This document shows positions 7,369 through 15,071 of a stretch of DNA of 64,000 bases, piece by piece. The translations under genes and the position numbers were made by a program. Position 1 is the stretch's first letter, and the number at the start of each line of letters is the position of its first letter. The DNA comes from an uncultured Lachnospiraceae bacterium. GTDB lineage: Bacteria > Bacillota > Clostridia > Lachnospirales > Lachnospiraceae. The DNA lies in contig CAMWLG010000007.1 of NCBI GenBank assembly GCA_947175035.1, forward strand, positions 1-64,000, read 5' to 3'. Under the pieces are notes generated by a model. That model worked only from the letters and a program-made list of their open reading frames with translations, made no database searches and had not been told where the DNA came from.

Positions 7369-8947
7369 TGATAAAGTGAACTGCTGTGGATGCGGGGCGT
7401 GTAGTCTGGTCTGTCCAAAAAAATGTATACAGATGAAGAAAGATGAAGAGGGGTTCTTGTATCCTGAGGTAGACGAGCAGCAGTGTGTCAATTGCGGCAA
7501 ATGCGAGGCAGTTTGTGCCATTCGAGACGCATCCGCGACGAGAGAGGATAAAGAGGGCATCTTTGACGAGCCTGTTGCAATCGGGGGATGGCACAAGGAC
7601 GCCGGTATCAGGGAAAAGAGTTCGTCGGGAGGGGCATTCACCCTTTTTGCCGAGGGTGTCATCAATAAGGGGGGCGAGGTGTTCGCCTGTGCGCTGAATG
7701 ATAAAAACGAGGCCGTTCATATGTGCGTAAACCGGGTGGAAGACTTGGACAAGCTGAGGCGGTCTAAATATGTACAGAGCGTCATTGGTGATGTATACGC
7801 GCAAATTAAATCGAGACTGACAGGGGAACATGTCGCGCCGGTTTTGTTCGTGGGAACGCCTTGTCAAGTGGCTGGGCTTAAGAGCTTTCTTGGCAGGGAG
7901 TACGAGAATTTGTATACGATTGATTTTATCTGCCACGGGGTTCCGTCGCCGGATGTCTTTCATGCATATCTGGAAAGTGTTGAGCAAAAGGAAAACAAGA
8001 AGATTCAAGAGTTTTCCTTTAGAAACAAGGATCATGGATGGAATCAATCGGGATTACAATTGGGAACCAAAATCGTGTTTGCGGATAATTCCACCATTAG
8101 GAAATATCCGGCATTCAAAGACCCTTATATGAATGGTTTTTTGGGGGATTTGTACCTGAGACCCTCCTGCTATGACTGTAAATTCAAGACCACCCCCAAC
8201 ACCAATTCCGATTTTACGATCGCTGACTTTTGGGGAGTTGACAATGTGTCAAAAGAGTTAAATGACGGGAAAGGGACTTCGTTGATTTTACTAAATAACA
8301 GTCACGCCAAACAGTTGTGGGATGAGGTCAAGGATGGATTCGTATTCGAAGCAGTGGATTATAAACGCGCTGTACAAAAAAACAAAACAATCAAAGAATC
8401 AGCGAAGATGAATTGCAGAAGAGCGAAATTCTTTGCACTATATGACAGAAAGGGGTATCATGCGGCGGAAAAGCGATTTTTGTCGGCATGGTCATGGGTA
8501 TATCACAAAATGATAGGGATTCTGTTTGCAAAGTTTCAGCAATTCATTAAGTTTGGAATTGTGGGAGTGCTCAACACAGTAATCTGCTTGGTGGTCTATT
8601 ATGTCCTGATGCATATGGGGATACATTATATTCCTGCATATATCTGTGGTTTTTTGACGAGTGTGATAAACGCGTATTTTTGGAATAGCAGGTTCGTGTT
8701 TACCGGCAAAAAGGAACAAAGTGCCGTCAAGGCGTTTGCCAAGGTATTGATGGCGTACGGCGGAACATTTTTGTCTTCCATAGTTATGGTCACGTTTATG
8801 GTGGAAGTCTTAAAAGTACCGGAGGAGATTGCTCCGATTATCAAGATGGTGATTACGATTCCCGTTAATTATCTGCTCAATAAGTTTTGGGCTTTTAAGG
8901 AGGGCCCTTTGAAGGCAGGCTCAAATACGCGGCAAGAACAGGAGTGA
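7349..8947 (+). CDS. FrhB-type iron-sulfur protein fused to a GtrA membrane domain
   Basis: A 532-residue fusion. The N-terminus holds two 4Fe-4S clusters (Cys 12, 15, 18, 22 and 46, 49, 52, 56). It is followed by the coenzyme F420 hydrogenase beta-subunit region to about residue 375, as found in polysaccharide loci beside pyruvyl transferases. Residues about 395-525 are a GtrA domain with four membrane segments, starting FIKFGIVGVLNT and ending NKFWAF. GtrA proteins are thought to help move polyprenyl-linked sugars across the membrane. The junction is open with no frameshift, so this is one protein. Its reaction is unknown; a redox step on a lipid-linked sugar is inference. Confidence 0.82.
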   Translation: MDHMKIDDKVNCCGCGACSLVCPKKCIQMKKDEEGFLYPEVDEQQCVNCGKCEAVCAIRDASATREDKEGIFDEPVAIGGWHKDAGIREKSSSGGAFTLFAEGVINKGGEVFACALNDKNEAVHMCVNRVEDLDKLRRSKYVQSVIGDVYAQIKSRLTGEHVAPVLFVGTPCQVAGLKSFLGREYENLYTIDFICHGVPSPDVFHAYLESVEQKENKKIQEFSFRNKDHGWNQSGLQLGTKIVFADNSTIRKYPAFKDPYMNGFLGDLYLRPSCYDCKFKTTPNTNSDFTIADFWGVDNVSKELNDGKGTSLILLNNSHAKQLWDEVKDGFVFEAVDYKRAVQKNKTIKESAKMNCRRAKFFALYDRKGYHAAEKRFLSAWSWVYHKMIGILFAKFQQFIKFGIVGVLNTVICLVVYYVLMHMGIHYIPAYICGFLTSVINAYFWNSRFVFTGKKEQSAVKAFAKVLMAYGGTFLSSIVMVTFMVEVLKVPEEIAPIIKMVITIPVNYLLNKFWAFKEGPLKAGSNTRQEQE

Positions 8948-8954
8948 AAATAAC

Positions 8955-10445
8955 ATGAAGGATTCAAGAATAGCCGGGCTGTTTAACAACACGGTACGGA
9001 TATTATTTATCATATTAATGACAGTGATAGTCGCGGCAACAGTCTTTATTGACAGAAAGGTAAGCGGTGACGCCTTTAATGCGTCTTTCTTGACCACGGT
9101 CACTCATGCCAATATATGGTACTATTTGGCGGCGGCGCTCATAGGGGCAGGCGTGATATACATATTGTTGAAGACGCCGTCTTTAAGCGACAGGGGCTTT
9201 TATTTCGCCAGTTTGATTGTGGTGATGCTTGTTTTCATATGGCAGTGCTTTGTCGCGAGATGGCTGCCGGCCGACATTAGCGGGGTGGATTTTGGGACGA
9301 TCAAGCTTGCGGCGATTGATTTGGCATACGGCGGGGGCAGGCTTTCCGAGTATGGATATTTTTCAGCCAGCCCCAATAATGCGAATATGGCCATTTTCTT
9401 GGCTATATTATATCGATTGGTTCCCCATTGGACAGCGATTATCATTCTGGGAGCGCTGTCAACGAATTTCGCGGCATTGTTCGTATCATTGACGGTCAGG
9501 AATTATACCAAGAACAATAAAACGGCGCTGCTTCTTCTCTTTGCGAGTGAAATATTGCTTGGAATGAATTGGCGGGCGTTTCTGGTGTACACGGATAATT
9601 TTGGAATGCTTTTTGTTGCTGCGGCATTATGGCTCGGGTCGCTTGACATCACATATAAGGTCAAGGTTCCTTTGGTGACGGCTGCCATTACAATCGCATG
9701 TTTTATCAAGGTCACCAATTTTATCCTCTTCATGGCTTTCGGAATATACTTTCTTTTGAACTGCACACAAAATCATATGGAGTATTTCAAGAGAGTTGTC
9801 TATGCGATTATCTGTTTTGGCGTTATTTTCTCGCTGCAAATCGGGGCGCGGAATATTTTAAGGGATCATTATGGATTTGCGGCCAGCGAGAAGGCGAAAG
9901 ATTGGCGTTATCTGTTTATGGTCGGGCAAAACGTGGATTCCTATGGGACGGTCAACAATATTGACCCAGGGATCAGAGAGGATTTTCTGGATATGTATGA
10001 AACGGCGGCGGAGGCAAAACATGCGATGTTTGCCGAGGGAATCCGCCGTGTCAAGGAGCGGGGGCTGTCCGGCAATGTTTCCTTTTTCTTTCACAAACTG
10101 GATGTAGCATACGGGGACGGTTATTTTCATAATGTGCAAAATGCTGGGGCTGATTGGGACAATTCTTTCTTAGCCAATGTTTATAAGCGGGGCGGGAGTT
10201 ACTATTGGGTAATGGCCACCATTCTACAGATTATATGGGATGCGGCTCTGCTGTGCCTGTTGGTCGGTGGGGGGCTCTATCAGAAAAAGGACAGGATATT
10301 GGGTCTGTATTATTTGGTCATAGGAGCCGTGACCGTATATTTAATGTGTTTCGAGGGGCGCTCCAAATATATTTTTATGTTTTTGCCGGTGTATATGATC
10401 GCTGCGGGTTTGTCATTCGAGATGTTGGCAAAGAAAATTCGCTGA
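8955..10445 (+). CDS. Polytopic membrane protein, GT-C glycosyltransferase-like
   Basis: A 496-residue protein with roughly eleven to thirteen membrane segments and a long outside loop after the first pair. The stretch near residues 115-140, with an Asp and SASPNNANMAIFL, resembles the first-loop acidic motif and PNN signature of lipid-dependent GT-C transferases. It starts eight bases after the FrhB-GtrA gene with a CAGGAG ribosome binding site, so it is the third gene of the glycan cluster. It could be a mannosyl- or glucosyltransferase using polyprenyl-phosphate sugar, or a polymerase; the sequence does not decide. Confidence 0.65.
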   Translation: MKDSRIAGLFNNTVRILFIILMTVIVAATVFIDRKVSGDAFNASFLTTVTHANIWYYLAAALIGAGVIYILLKTPSLSDRGFYFASLIVVMLVFIWQCFVARWLPADISGVDFGTIKLAAIDLAYGGGRLSEYGYFSASPNNANMAIFLAILYRLVPHWTAIIILGALSTNFAALFVSLTVRNYTKNNKTALLLLFASEILLGMNWRAFLVYTDNFGMLFVAAALWLGSLDITYKVKVPLVTAAITIACFIKVTNFILFMAFGIYFLLNCTQNHMEYFKRVVYAIICFGVIFSLQIGARNILRDHYGFAASEKAKDWRYLFMVGQNVDSYGTVNNIDPGIREDFLDMYETAAEAKHAMFAEGIRRVKERGLSGNVSFFFHKLDVAYGDGYFHNVQNAGADWDNSFLANVYKRGGSYYWVMATILQIIWDAALLCLLVGGGLYQKKDRILGLYYLVIGAVTVYLMCFEGRSKYIFMFLPVYMIAAGLSFEMLAKKIR

Positions 10446-10479
10446 TTTGCCTGTTTTGTGTCACCATGGAATGGTGTGA

Positions 10480-10746
10480 TCAGATACGCGCTGATACCTT
10501 CCATATCAATCCAAAAAGTAAACGGATGACTCCGCCGCATATGGCAATCACAAAGCCTTTTCCCATCAGTATATCGCCGATCCTCGCATTGACTTCATAT
10601 TGTATCTGTAACTCTAATGGTGGGTCTTGATAGGGAATTCCTGCTTTTATCACACAATAATACAAACCTATGAAGAGAATAATCAGCCCGGCTATGATCA
10701 CAGCGTTGATGATCTGACAAAGAATGTTCCGAATTTTTTCTTTCAT
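10480..10746 (-). CDS. Small two-helix membrane protein, unknown
   Basis: An 88-residue protein with two membrane segments, at about residues 12-33 and 62-80, separated by a 30-residue loop. The ATG at 10746 has GGAAGGAAAAGTT directly upstream and is preferred over a longer frame starting near 10887. It faces the glycan cluster and stands alone. No family is recognised. Confidence 0.5.
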   Translation of the reverse strand: MKEKIRNILCQIINAVIIAGLIILFIGLYYCVIKAGIPYQDPPLELQIQYEVNARIGDILMGKGFVIAICGGVIRLLFGLIWKVSARI

Positions 10747-10881
10747 AACTTTTCCTTCCACTATGCTCAAATGAAGTAAGGTACCTCTAACTAATGAAGT
10801 CATCCATCCGGATTTATCACTCAAGATTATACTATGAGTATTGCTCCGCTTCAATATTTTATCAAAGTGTTTACATATTAG

Positions 10882-10915
10882 CAACAACCGCCACTCGGCT
10901 AAGTGACGGTTGTTG
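10882..10915. other. Hairpin downstream of hicB
   Basis: CAACAACCG and CGGTTGTTG are the outer arms; CACT/AGTG continues the stem after one mismatch. There is no T-run on either strand. It sits about 95 bases after the hicB stop and may mark the 3' end of that message. Confidence 0.4.
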
Positions 10916-11010
10916 GGGAACTACTCTATAATAGCCATTGGTTCTATGGCTGTCAAATGTTTTGTGGAACGCTATAGCTGTACTGGTACAACTGATCAAC
11001 AACACCAGTA

Positions 11011-11433
11011 CTATAGCCGCTGGGATTTTGCCATGCTTAAAAGCGCATCCTGTAACACTTTAGAGAAGTTAATATTATTTTTCTCAGCAAAGCTATTGAG
11101 CCATGCCGGAATTGTCAGATTTTTGCGAACTGCATTTTCTCCATACTGTTCAGCATAGGAATCAATGTCAAGTAATAGCATATTTACCATTTCTTCTGTT
11201 GTTACACGAACATCTTCATATTTTGACGCTGCTGGAATCTTTTCTCCTTCTTCCAATTCTCCCAAGATCCATCCACAGGCTGCGTCCATTCCCATCTCGA
11301 TTGCCTCTTCCAAATTTCTGCCTTCCGTTACACATCCGGGCAAATCCGGAAACTCTACCACATATCCGCCACTGCCATCACTAAACGGCTTGAAAATGGC
11401 CGGATACAGCAATTTGCCTCCTAATCTTTCCAT
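11011..11433 (-). CDS. hicB: HicB-family antitoxin
   Basis: A 140-residue antitoxin of a type II toxin-antitoxin system. Residues 8-60 are the degenerate RNase H-like HicB domain (YPAIFKPFSDGSGGYVVEFPD, then GCVTEG). Residues about 100-135 (VRKNLTIPAWLNSFAEK) form a ribbon-helix-helix DNA-binding tail expected to bind the promoter. It lies 36 bases downstream of hicA, the usual hicA-hicB order. A GGGAGAGG ribosome binding site precedes the ATG. Confidence 0.9.
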   Translation of the reverse strand: MERLGGKLLYPAIFKPFSDGSGGYVVEFPDLPGCVTEGRNLEEAIEMGMDAACGWILGELEEGEKIPAASKYEDVRVTTEEMVNMLLLDIDSYAEQYGENAVRKNLTIPAWLNSFAEKNNINFSKVLQDALLSMAKSQRL

Positions 11434-11462
11434 TGACCTCTCCCTTTTCCTGTTTATATAGA

Positions 11463-11480
11463 CGGGACTTCAAAGTCCCG
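11463..11480 (-). promoter_or_regulatory. Inverted repeat across the hicA stop codon
   Basis: CGGGACTT and AAGTCCCG form an 18-base near-perfect inverted repeat that contains the hicA stop. It lies 30 bases before the hicB start and could be an attenuator or processing site that sets the toxin-to-antitoxin ratio. No T-run follows. Confidence 0.45.
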
Positions 11481-11649
11481 CCTGTTTTAATATTGACTTC
11501 ACAGTATCCATATTTATGTCTCCGCCATGCTCCGGAATTGTGACTTTTCCAGGTTTTGTCGGATGTTTATATTGGTGATGTGAACCTTTTTGTTTCACTT
11601 CAAACCATCCATCTTCAGTAATTATTTTAACAACTTCACGAAAACGCAT
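11470..11649 (-). CDS. hicA: HicA-family mRNA interferase toxin
   Basis: A 59-residue toxin with a double-stranded RNA-binding-like fold; HicA toxins cleave mRNA independently of the ribosome. The sequence begins MRFREVVKIITEDGW. It carries the catalytic His in the QKGSHHQYKHP segment and ends with the family pattern KVTIPEHGG, DINMDTVKSILKQAGL. The length is typical. It is transcribed before hicB from a promoter with operator-like repeats. I read it directly from the minus strand; the frame is intact. Confidence 0.9.
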   Translation of the reverse strand: MRFREVVKIITEDGWFEVKQKGSHHQYKHPTKPGKVTIPEHGGDINMDTVKSILKQAGL

Positions 11650-11684
11650 TCATCGCATCACCTCTTTCTCTATTTTTTATCATC

Positions 11685-11713
11685 ATCATAATACATATTA
11701 TGCGCATTGTCAA
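11685..11713 (-). promoter_or_regulatory. hicAB promoter
   Basis: On the minus strand TTGACA (11708-11713), a 17-base spacer and TATGAT (11685-11690) lie about 40 bases before hicA. One copy of ATTATGCGCAT (11697-11707) occupies the spacer. Confidence 0.75.
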
Positions 11714-11717
11714 TTGA

Positions 11718-11731
11718 ATTATGCGCATAAT
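11718..11731. promoter_or_regulatory. Probable HicB operator
   Basis: The 14-base perfect palindrome ATTATGCGCATAAT lies just upstream of the hicAB -35 box. A second copy of most of it is inside the promoter spacer (11697-11707). Two spaced copies around the promoter fit binding by the ribbon-helix-helix tail of HicB, which would autorepress. Confidence 0.6.
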
Positions 11732-11747
11732 ACGCAAAAAAATGAAT

Positions 11748-11766
11748 GAAAAAAGACGCTTTTCCA
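11748..11766. repeat. Direct repeat, copy 1 of a tRNA-Pro terminator segment
   Basis: These 19 bases (GAAAAAAGACGCTTTTCCA) recur exactly at 12306-12324, inside the terminator of tRNA-Pro. The interval between the copies, about 540 bases, holds only the hypothetical gene 11898-12251. The arrangement resembles the attachment-site duplication left by integration next to a tRNA, but no integrase is present. Confidence 0.5.
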
Positions 11767-11897
11767 AATTTTTTTCTACACCCTTAACTCTCTGGAAGTC
11801 CAGTCTCTAATCCTATATTAAACATCTGCTGATATTATTGACTATTTACTATCTTATCACAATATGCTTTCCATCTCTCAAGTGAAGCAGTTTTCCC

Positions 11898-12251
11898 CTA
11901 ACCAATGATGTCACCTGTAGGGCCATCTATAAGTCGGGTGTTTAACTCAGAAATCAAGGCAGCAAATACTGTGTTCCAGTCCACCAAGCCTCTAAGATTC
12001 AGACCAACCGACTCCGTTTCTGCATCTTTACCAACAAGGAATTCTATCTGCCAACTATCACGGCCAATGCCACCGCCAAGATACTGACACGACAGATTAT
12101 CACAGTCGTAATCGGCGCCAAGTTCAGTTGAAATTTTCTTTATCGCATCAGCTATTTCTGTTTGCCTAAATGGAATGATATTTTCACTTTTTATTTCATA
12201 TATTGTTTCACTGTTGGTCTTTGTTCTTATCATTATCATGGTCCAACTCAT
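11898..12251 (-). CDS. Hypothetical protein between direct repeats
   Basis: A 117-residue soluble protein with no family I can name. The N-terminus is beta-rich (TIYEIKSENIIPF), the middle has a GGGIGRDSW motif and the end is helical. AAGGAGGGG lies seven bases upstream of the ATG, so it is probably expressed. It sits alone between two 19-base direct repeats next to tRNA-Pro, which suggests a transferred gene. An immunity-type protein is possible, but nothing proves it. Confidence 0.55.
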   Translation of the reverse strand: MSWTMIMIRTKTNSETIYEIKSENIIPFRQTEIADAIKKISTELGADYDCDNLSCQYLGGGIGRDSWQIEFLVGKDAETESVGLNLRGLVDWNTVFAALISELNTRLIDGPTGDIIG

Positions 12252-12306
12252 AGATTATCCCCTCCTTAATGTGTTTCATAAATGCAATGCCGATTTATCT
12301 CTCAAG

Positions 12307-12345
12307 AAAAAAGACGCTTTTCCATTGTATTTCATGGATTGCGCC
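12307..12345 (-). terminator. Intrinsic terminator of tRNA-Pro
   Basis: On the minus strand GGCGC pairs with GCGTC (one G-T pair) and TCCAT with ATGGA around an eight-base loop; six T residues follow. It lies 11 bases after the tRNA 3' end. Confidence 0.7.
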
Positions 12346-12355
12346 TTTTTTGAAA

Positions 12356-12430
12356 TCGGGGTGACAGGATTCGAACCTGCGACCCCCTGGTCCCAAACCA
12401 GGTGCTCTAGCCAAGCTGAGCCACACCCCG
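12356..12430 (-). tRNA. tRNA-Pro (anticodon TGG)
   Basis: A complete 75-base tRNA without encoded CCA. The acceptor CGGGGTG pairs with CACCCCG, the anticodon stem CCTGG/CCAGG encloses TTTGGGA (anticodon TGG, proline), the T-arm is GCAGG/CCTGT around TTCGAAT, and the discriminator is A. A terminator follows. Confidence 0.95.
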
Positions 12431-12503
12431 AGTGATTACATAAAGATTATTATAAACTATGCCTTGTCAAGATGTCAATACTCTGTTCACTGGAACTGTT
12501 ATG

Positions 12504-12677
12504 GTAACAGTTCAGCCCTCACATTCATAAAAGCGTCTGCTTCGCATCCGTCGCCGCTTTGCGGCTCACCTTTTATTTCATATGAGGGCGCTCCGCTCAT
12601 GAAATAATTTATAATCAGTGCTTTGTGTGCAAGCACCCACGCACAGCTTACAAATTATTTCATGGCTGAACTGTTAC
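12504..12677. repeat. 174-bp inverted-repeat element, copy A
   Basis: The element is bounded by perfect 14-bp terminal inverted repeats, GTAACAGTTCAGCC and GGCTGAACTGTTAC. Inside are nested stems: CCTCA/TGAGG, ATAAAAG/CTTTTAT, GCCGC/GCGGC, a 17-bp arm pair at 12598-12614 and 12648-12664, and GTGCTT/AAGCAC. A second copy at 20654-20827 has the same length and differs at 8 positions. No protein is encoded and no target-site duplication is obvious. It could be a MITE-like element or a structured RNA. Confidence 0.85.
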
Positions 12678-12697
12678 AAACAAATTTTTCTCTGGAC

Positions 12698-12726
12698 TTG
12701 CAAACGGGTAGGAAATTTGATATAAT
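12698..12726 (+). promoter_or_regulatory. tig promoter
   Basis: TTGCAA at 12698-12703, a 17-base spacer and the consensus TATAAT at 12721-12726 lie about 100 bases before the tig start. Confidence 0.75.
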
Positions 12727-12827
12727 TCTAGAATGACTGTGATTATGCTCGGGGTCTGTGGGAAAATTAGAATCAACACCGTGCAGATGAGATAGAAGCG
12801 GCACAGGCGTGAAGGAGGAAAATTCAA

Positions 12828-14174
12828 ATGAGTTTACAGGTAGAAAAGCTTGAAAAAGGTATGGCAAAGCTTACGATTGAGGTGGCCGCCGAGGAGTTTG
12901 ACAAGGCAATTGAGAGTGCCTATCAGCACAATAAGAATAGAATGAGCATTCCTGGATTTCGGAAAGGTAAGGCTCCTCGCAAAATGATTGAACAGATTTA
13001 TGGCAAGGATGTCTTTTATGAGGACGCTGCAAACGAGCTGATTCCGGAGGCGTATGAGAAGGCGTTTGACGAGTGCACGGAGGATATTGTGTCCGCTCCC
13101 AAGGTCAGCGTGATTCAGATGGAACAGGGGAAGCCGTTTATTTTTGCAGCGGTGGTTGCCCTGAAGCCCGAGGTAAAGCTTGGCAAGTATAAAGGTGTGA
13201 AGGTGGATGCAGCGGATCTTACGGTGACAGAGGAAGAAGTGGACGCTGAGATCGCTAAAGAGCAGGACACCAATGCGCGCACGGTCAATATCGAGGACAG
13301 ACCTGTCAAAGATGGCGATATGACAGTGATTGATTTTGAAGGATTTTTGGACGGCAAGGCATTTGCGGGCGGCAAGGGAGAGAATTATCCTTTGACCATC
13401 GGTTCCGGGCAGTTTATTCCCGGTTTTGAGGAGGCATTGGTCGGTGCTGAGTTGAACAAAGAGGTTGATGTGAATGTCACTTTCCCCGAGGATTATCAGG
13501 AGGAAACTCTGGCAGGAAAGCCTGTGGTATTCAAATGTACCGTGAAGGAGATCAAGGAGAAGCAGCTCCCCGCATTGGACGACGAATTTGCAAGCGAAGT
13601 GTCCGAATTTGACACTATGGCAGAATACAGAGAGGATTTGAAGAAAAAGCTGGCTGATAGGAAGGCTGAGGCGGCGAAGGACGCCAAGGAGGAGGCGGTA
13701 ATCAGTGCGATCATCGAGGATGCTGAGATGGAGATCCCTGACGCTATGCTGGATACCCAGCAGAGGCAGATGGTGGAAGATTTTGCACAGAGAATCCAGT
13801 CTCAGGGATTGACCATGGAGCAATATATGCAGTTTACCGGGATGACTCCGCAGGTGATGCTGGATCAGGTAAAGCCGCAGGCGCTTAAGCGGATTCAGTC
13901 TCGTCTGGTGATGGAGGCTGTGGCTGCCGCTGAGAAAATGACCGCTTCCGAGGAGGATTTTGAGGAAGAGATCAAGGCTATGAGCGAGGCTTATCAGCTG
14001 GAGCCTGACAAGGTGAAGGAGCTTCTCGGCGAGAGCGGCGCGAAGCAGGTGAGAGAGGATATCTGCATCAAGAAGGCTGTGGAGTTCGTGGTGGAGAATG
14101 CCAAGGAAGCCAAGGCGACCAAATCCAGAGCGAAGAAGGAGAAGGCTGAGAAAGCTGAGAAGACAGAGGAGTAA
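12828..14174 (+). CDS. tig: Trigger factor, ribosome-associated chaperone
   Basis: A 448-residue ATP-independent chaperone and peptidyl-prolyl isomerase that binds at the ribosome exit tunnel. The N-terminal ribosome-binding domain holds the signature GFRKGKAP near residue 44. The FKBP-type isomerase domain spans about 150-245 (VIDFEGFLDGKAFAGG), and the helical C-terminal chaperone domain runs to about 430. A Lys/Glu/Ala-rich tail ends the protein. The start is preceded by GGAGG. It heads the conserved tig-clpP-clpX order. Confidence 0.97.
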   Translation: MSLQVEKLEKGMAKLTIEVAAEEFDKAIESAYQHNKNRMSIPGFRKGKAPRKMIEQIYGKDVFYEDAANELIPEAYEKAFDECTEDIVSAPKVSVIQMEQGKPFIFAAVVALKPEVKLGKYKGVKVDAADLTVTEEEVDAEIAKEQDTNARTVNIEDRPVKDGDMTVIDFEGFLDGKAFAGGKGENYPLTIGSGQFIPGFEEALVGAELNKEVDVNVTFPEDYQEETLAGKPVVFKCTVKEIKEKQLPALDDEFASEVSEFDTMAEYREDLKKKLADRKAEAAKDAKEEAVISAIIEDAEMEIPDAMLDTQQRQMVEDFAQRIQSQGLTMEQYMQFTGMTPQVMLDQVKPQALKRIQSRLVMEAVAAAEKMTASEEDFEEEIKAMSEAYQLEPDKVKELLGESGAKQVREDICIKKAVEFVVENAKEAKATKSRAKKEKAEKAEKTEE

Positions 14175-14200
14175 AGATAAAAATACTTGCAGAAACGCTC

Positions 14201-14299
14201 ATTGCTCGCACGAGCGGGGATGTGACAAATGCCGGGACACCGAATGCAGGGCATGAGGTGAGGAGTGCAATGAGGAACATCTGCGCCGTGCGAGCCATT
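14201..14299. repeat. Nested inverted repeat between tig and clpP
   Basis: ATTGCTCGCACG (14201-14212) pairs with CGTGCGAGCCATT (14287-14299) with one bulge. Inside, GATGT pairs with ACATC and ATGCC with GGCAT. A loose T-rich stretch follows, so it may also end the tig message. The order of nested stems resembles the other intergenic elements in the window, though I see no shared sequence. Confidence 0.5.
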
Positions 14300-14432
14300 A
14301 ACTTTTTATTAAATCAAAAGATATTTTATTGAAAATTTGCATGTAGTAGGATAATATGATTAGGAAAGTGACAGAATCAATAGGAAGGCATGGGCGTCTT
14401 TACAAGAAGAGGACCATGGATAGGAGGAAAAA

Positions 14433-15032
14433 ATGAGTTTGATACCTTATGTCGTTGAGCAGACCAGTAAGGGTGAGCGGTCTTATGATATTTATTCCAG
14501 ACTTTTGAAGGATAGGATCATTTTTCTTGGAGAGGAAGTCAATGAGACATCCGCCAGTATCGTCGTGGCACAGCTCCTGTTTCTGGAGGCTGAGGATCCC
14601 GAGAAGGATATTCACCTTTACATCAACAGCCCGGGAGGCAGTGTGACAGCAGGCATGGCAATCTATGATACCATGAGGTATATCAAATGCGACGTGTCCA
14701 CCGTGTGCATTGGCATGGCGGCCAGCATGGGCGCTTTTCTGCTGGCAGGTGGGGCGAAGGGCAAGCGTTTTGCGTTGCCTAATGCGGAGATTATGATTCA
14801 TCAGCCTCTGGGCGGCACACAGGGACAGGCCACGGAGATTGAAATTGCTGCAAAACATATTTTGCGCACCAAGGAGAAGCTGAACCGGATGCTTGCGGAG
14901 AACACGGGGAAGGATTATGAGATTATCTGTGCGGATACCGAGCGCGACAATTGGAAGAGTGCCGAGGAGGCTTGCGAGTATGGATTGATTGACAAGGTGA
15001 TCACTTTCCATACTTCGACGGAAGAGAAATAA
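14433..15032 (+). CDS. clpP: ATP-dependent Clp protease proteolytic subunit
   Basis: A 199-residue serine peptidase that forms the tetradecameric barrel degrading substrates unfolded by ClpX or ClpC. The catalytic triad is visible as Ser98 in GMAASMGAF, His123 in MIHQPLGG and Asp172 in the C-terminal handle. The length is normal and the short N-terminal propeptide is expected. AGGAGG lies upstream of the ATG. It is 40 bases from clpX and likely co-transcribed with it. Confidence 0.97.
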   Translation: MSLIPYVVEQTSKGERSYDIYSRLLKDRIIFLGEEVNETSASIVVAQLLFLEAEDPEKDIHLYINSPGGSVTAGMAIYDTMRYIKCDVSTVCIGMAASMGAFLLAGGAKGKRFALPNAEIMIHQPLGGTQGQATEIEIAAKHILRTKEKLNRMLAENTGKDYEIICADTERDNWKSAEEACEYGLIDKVITFHTSTEEK

Positions 15033-15071
15033 AAGATAGTTTGATGATGATTGAGAAGACAGGAGTGAATT

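Noticed and set aside
12834-13823. A 329-codon minus-strand frame opposite tig
   Set aside because: Antisense to the trigger factor gene; no family pattern and no start signals.
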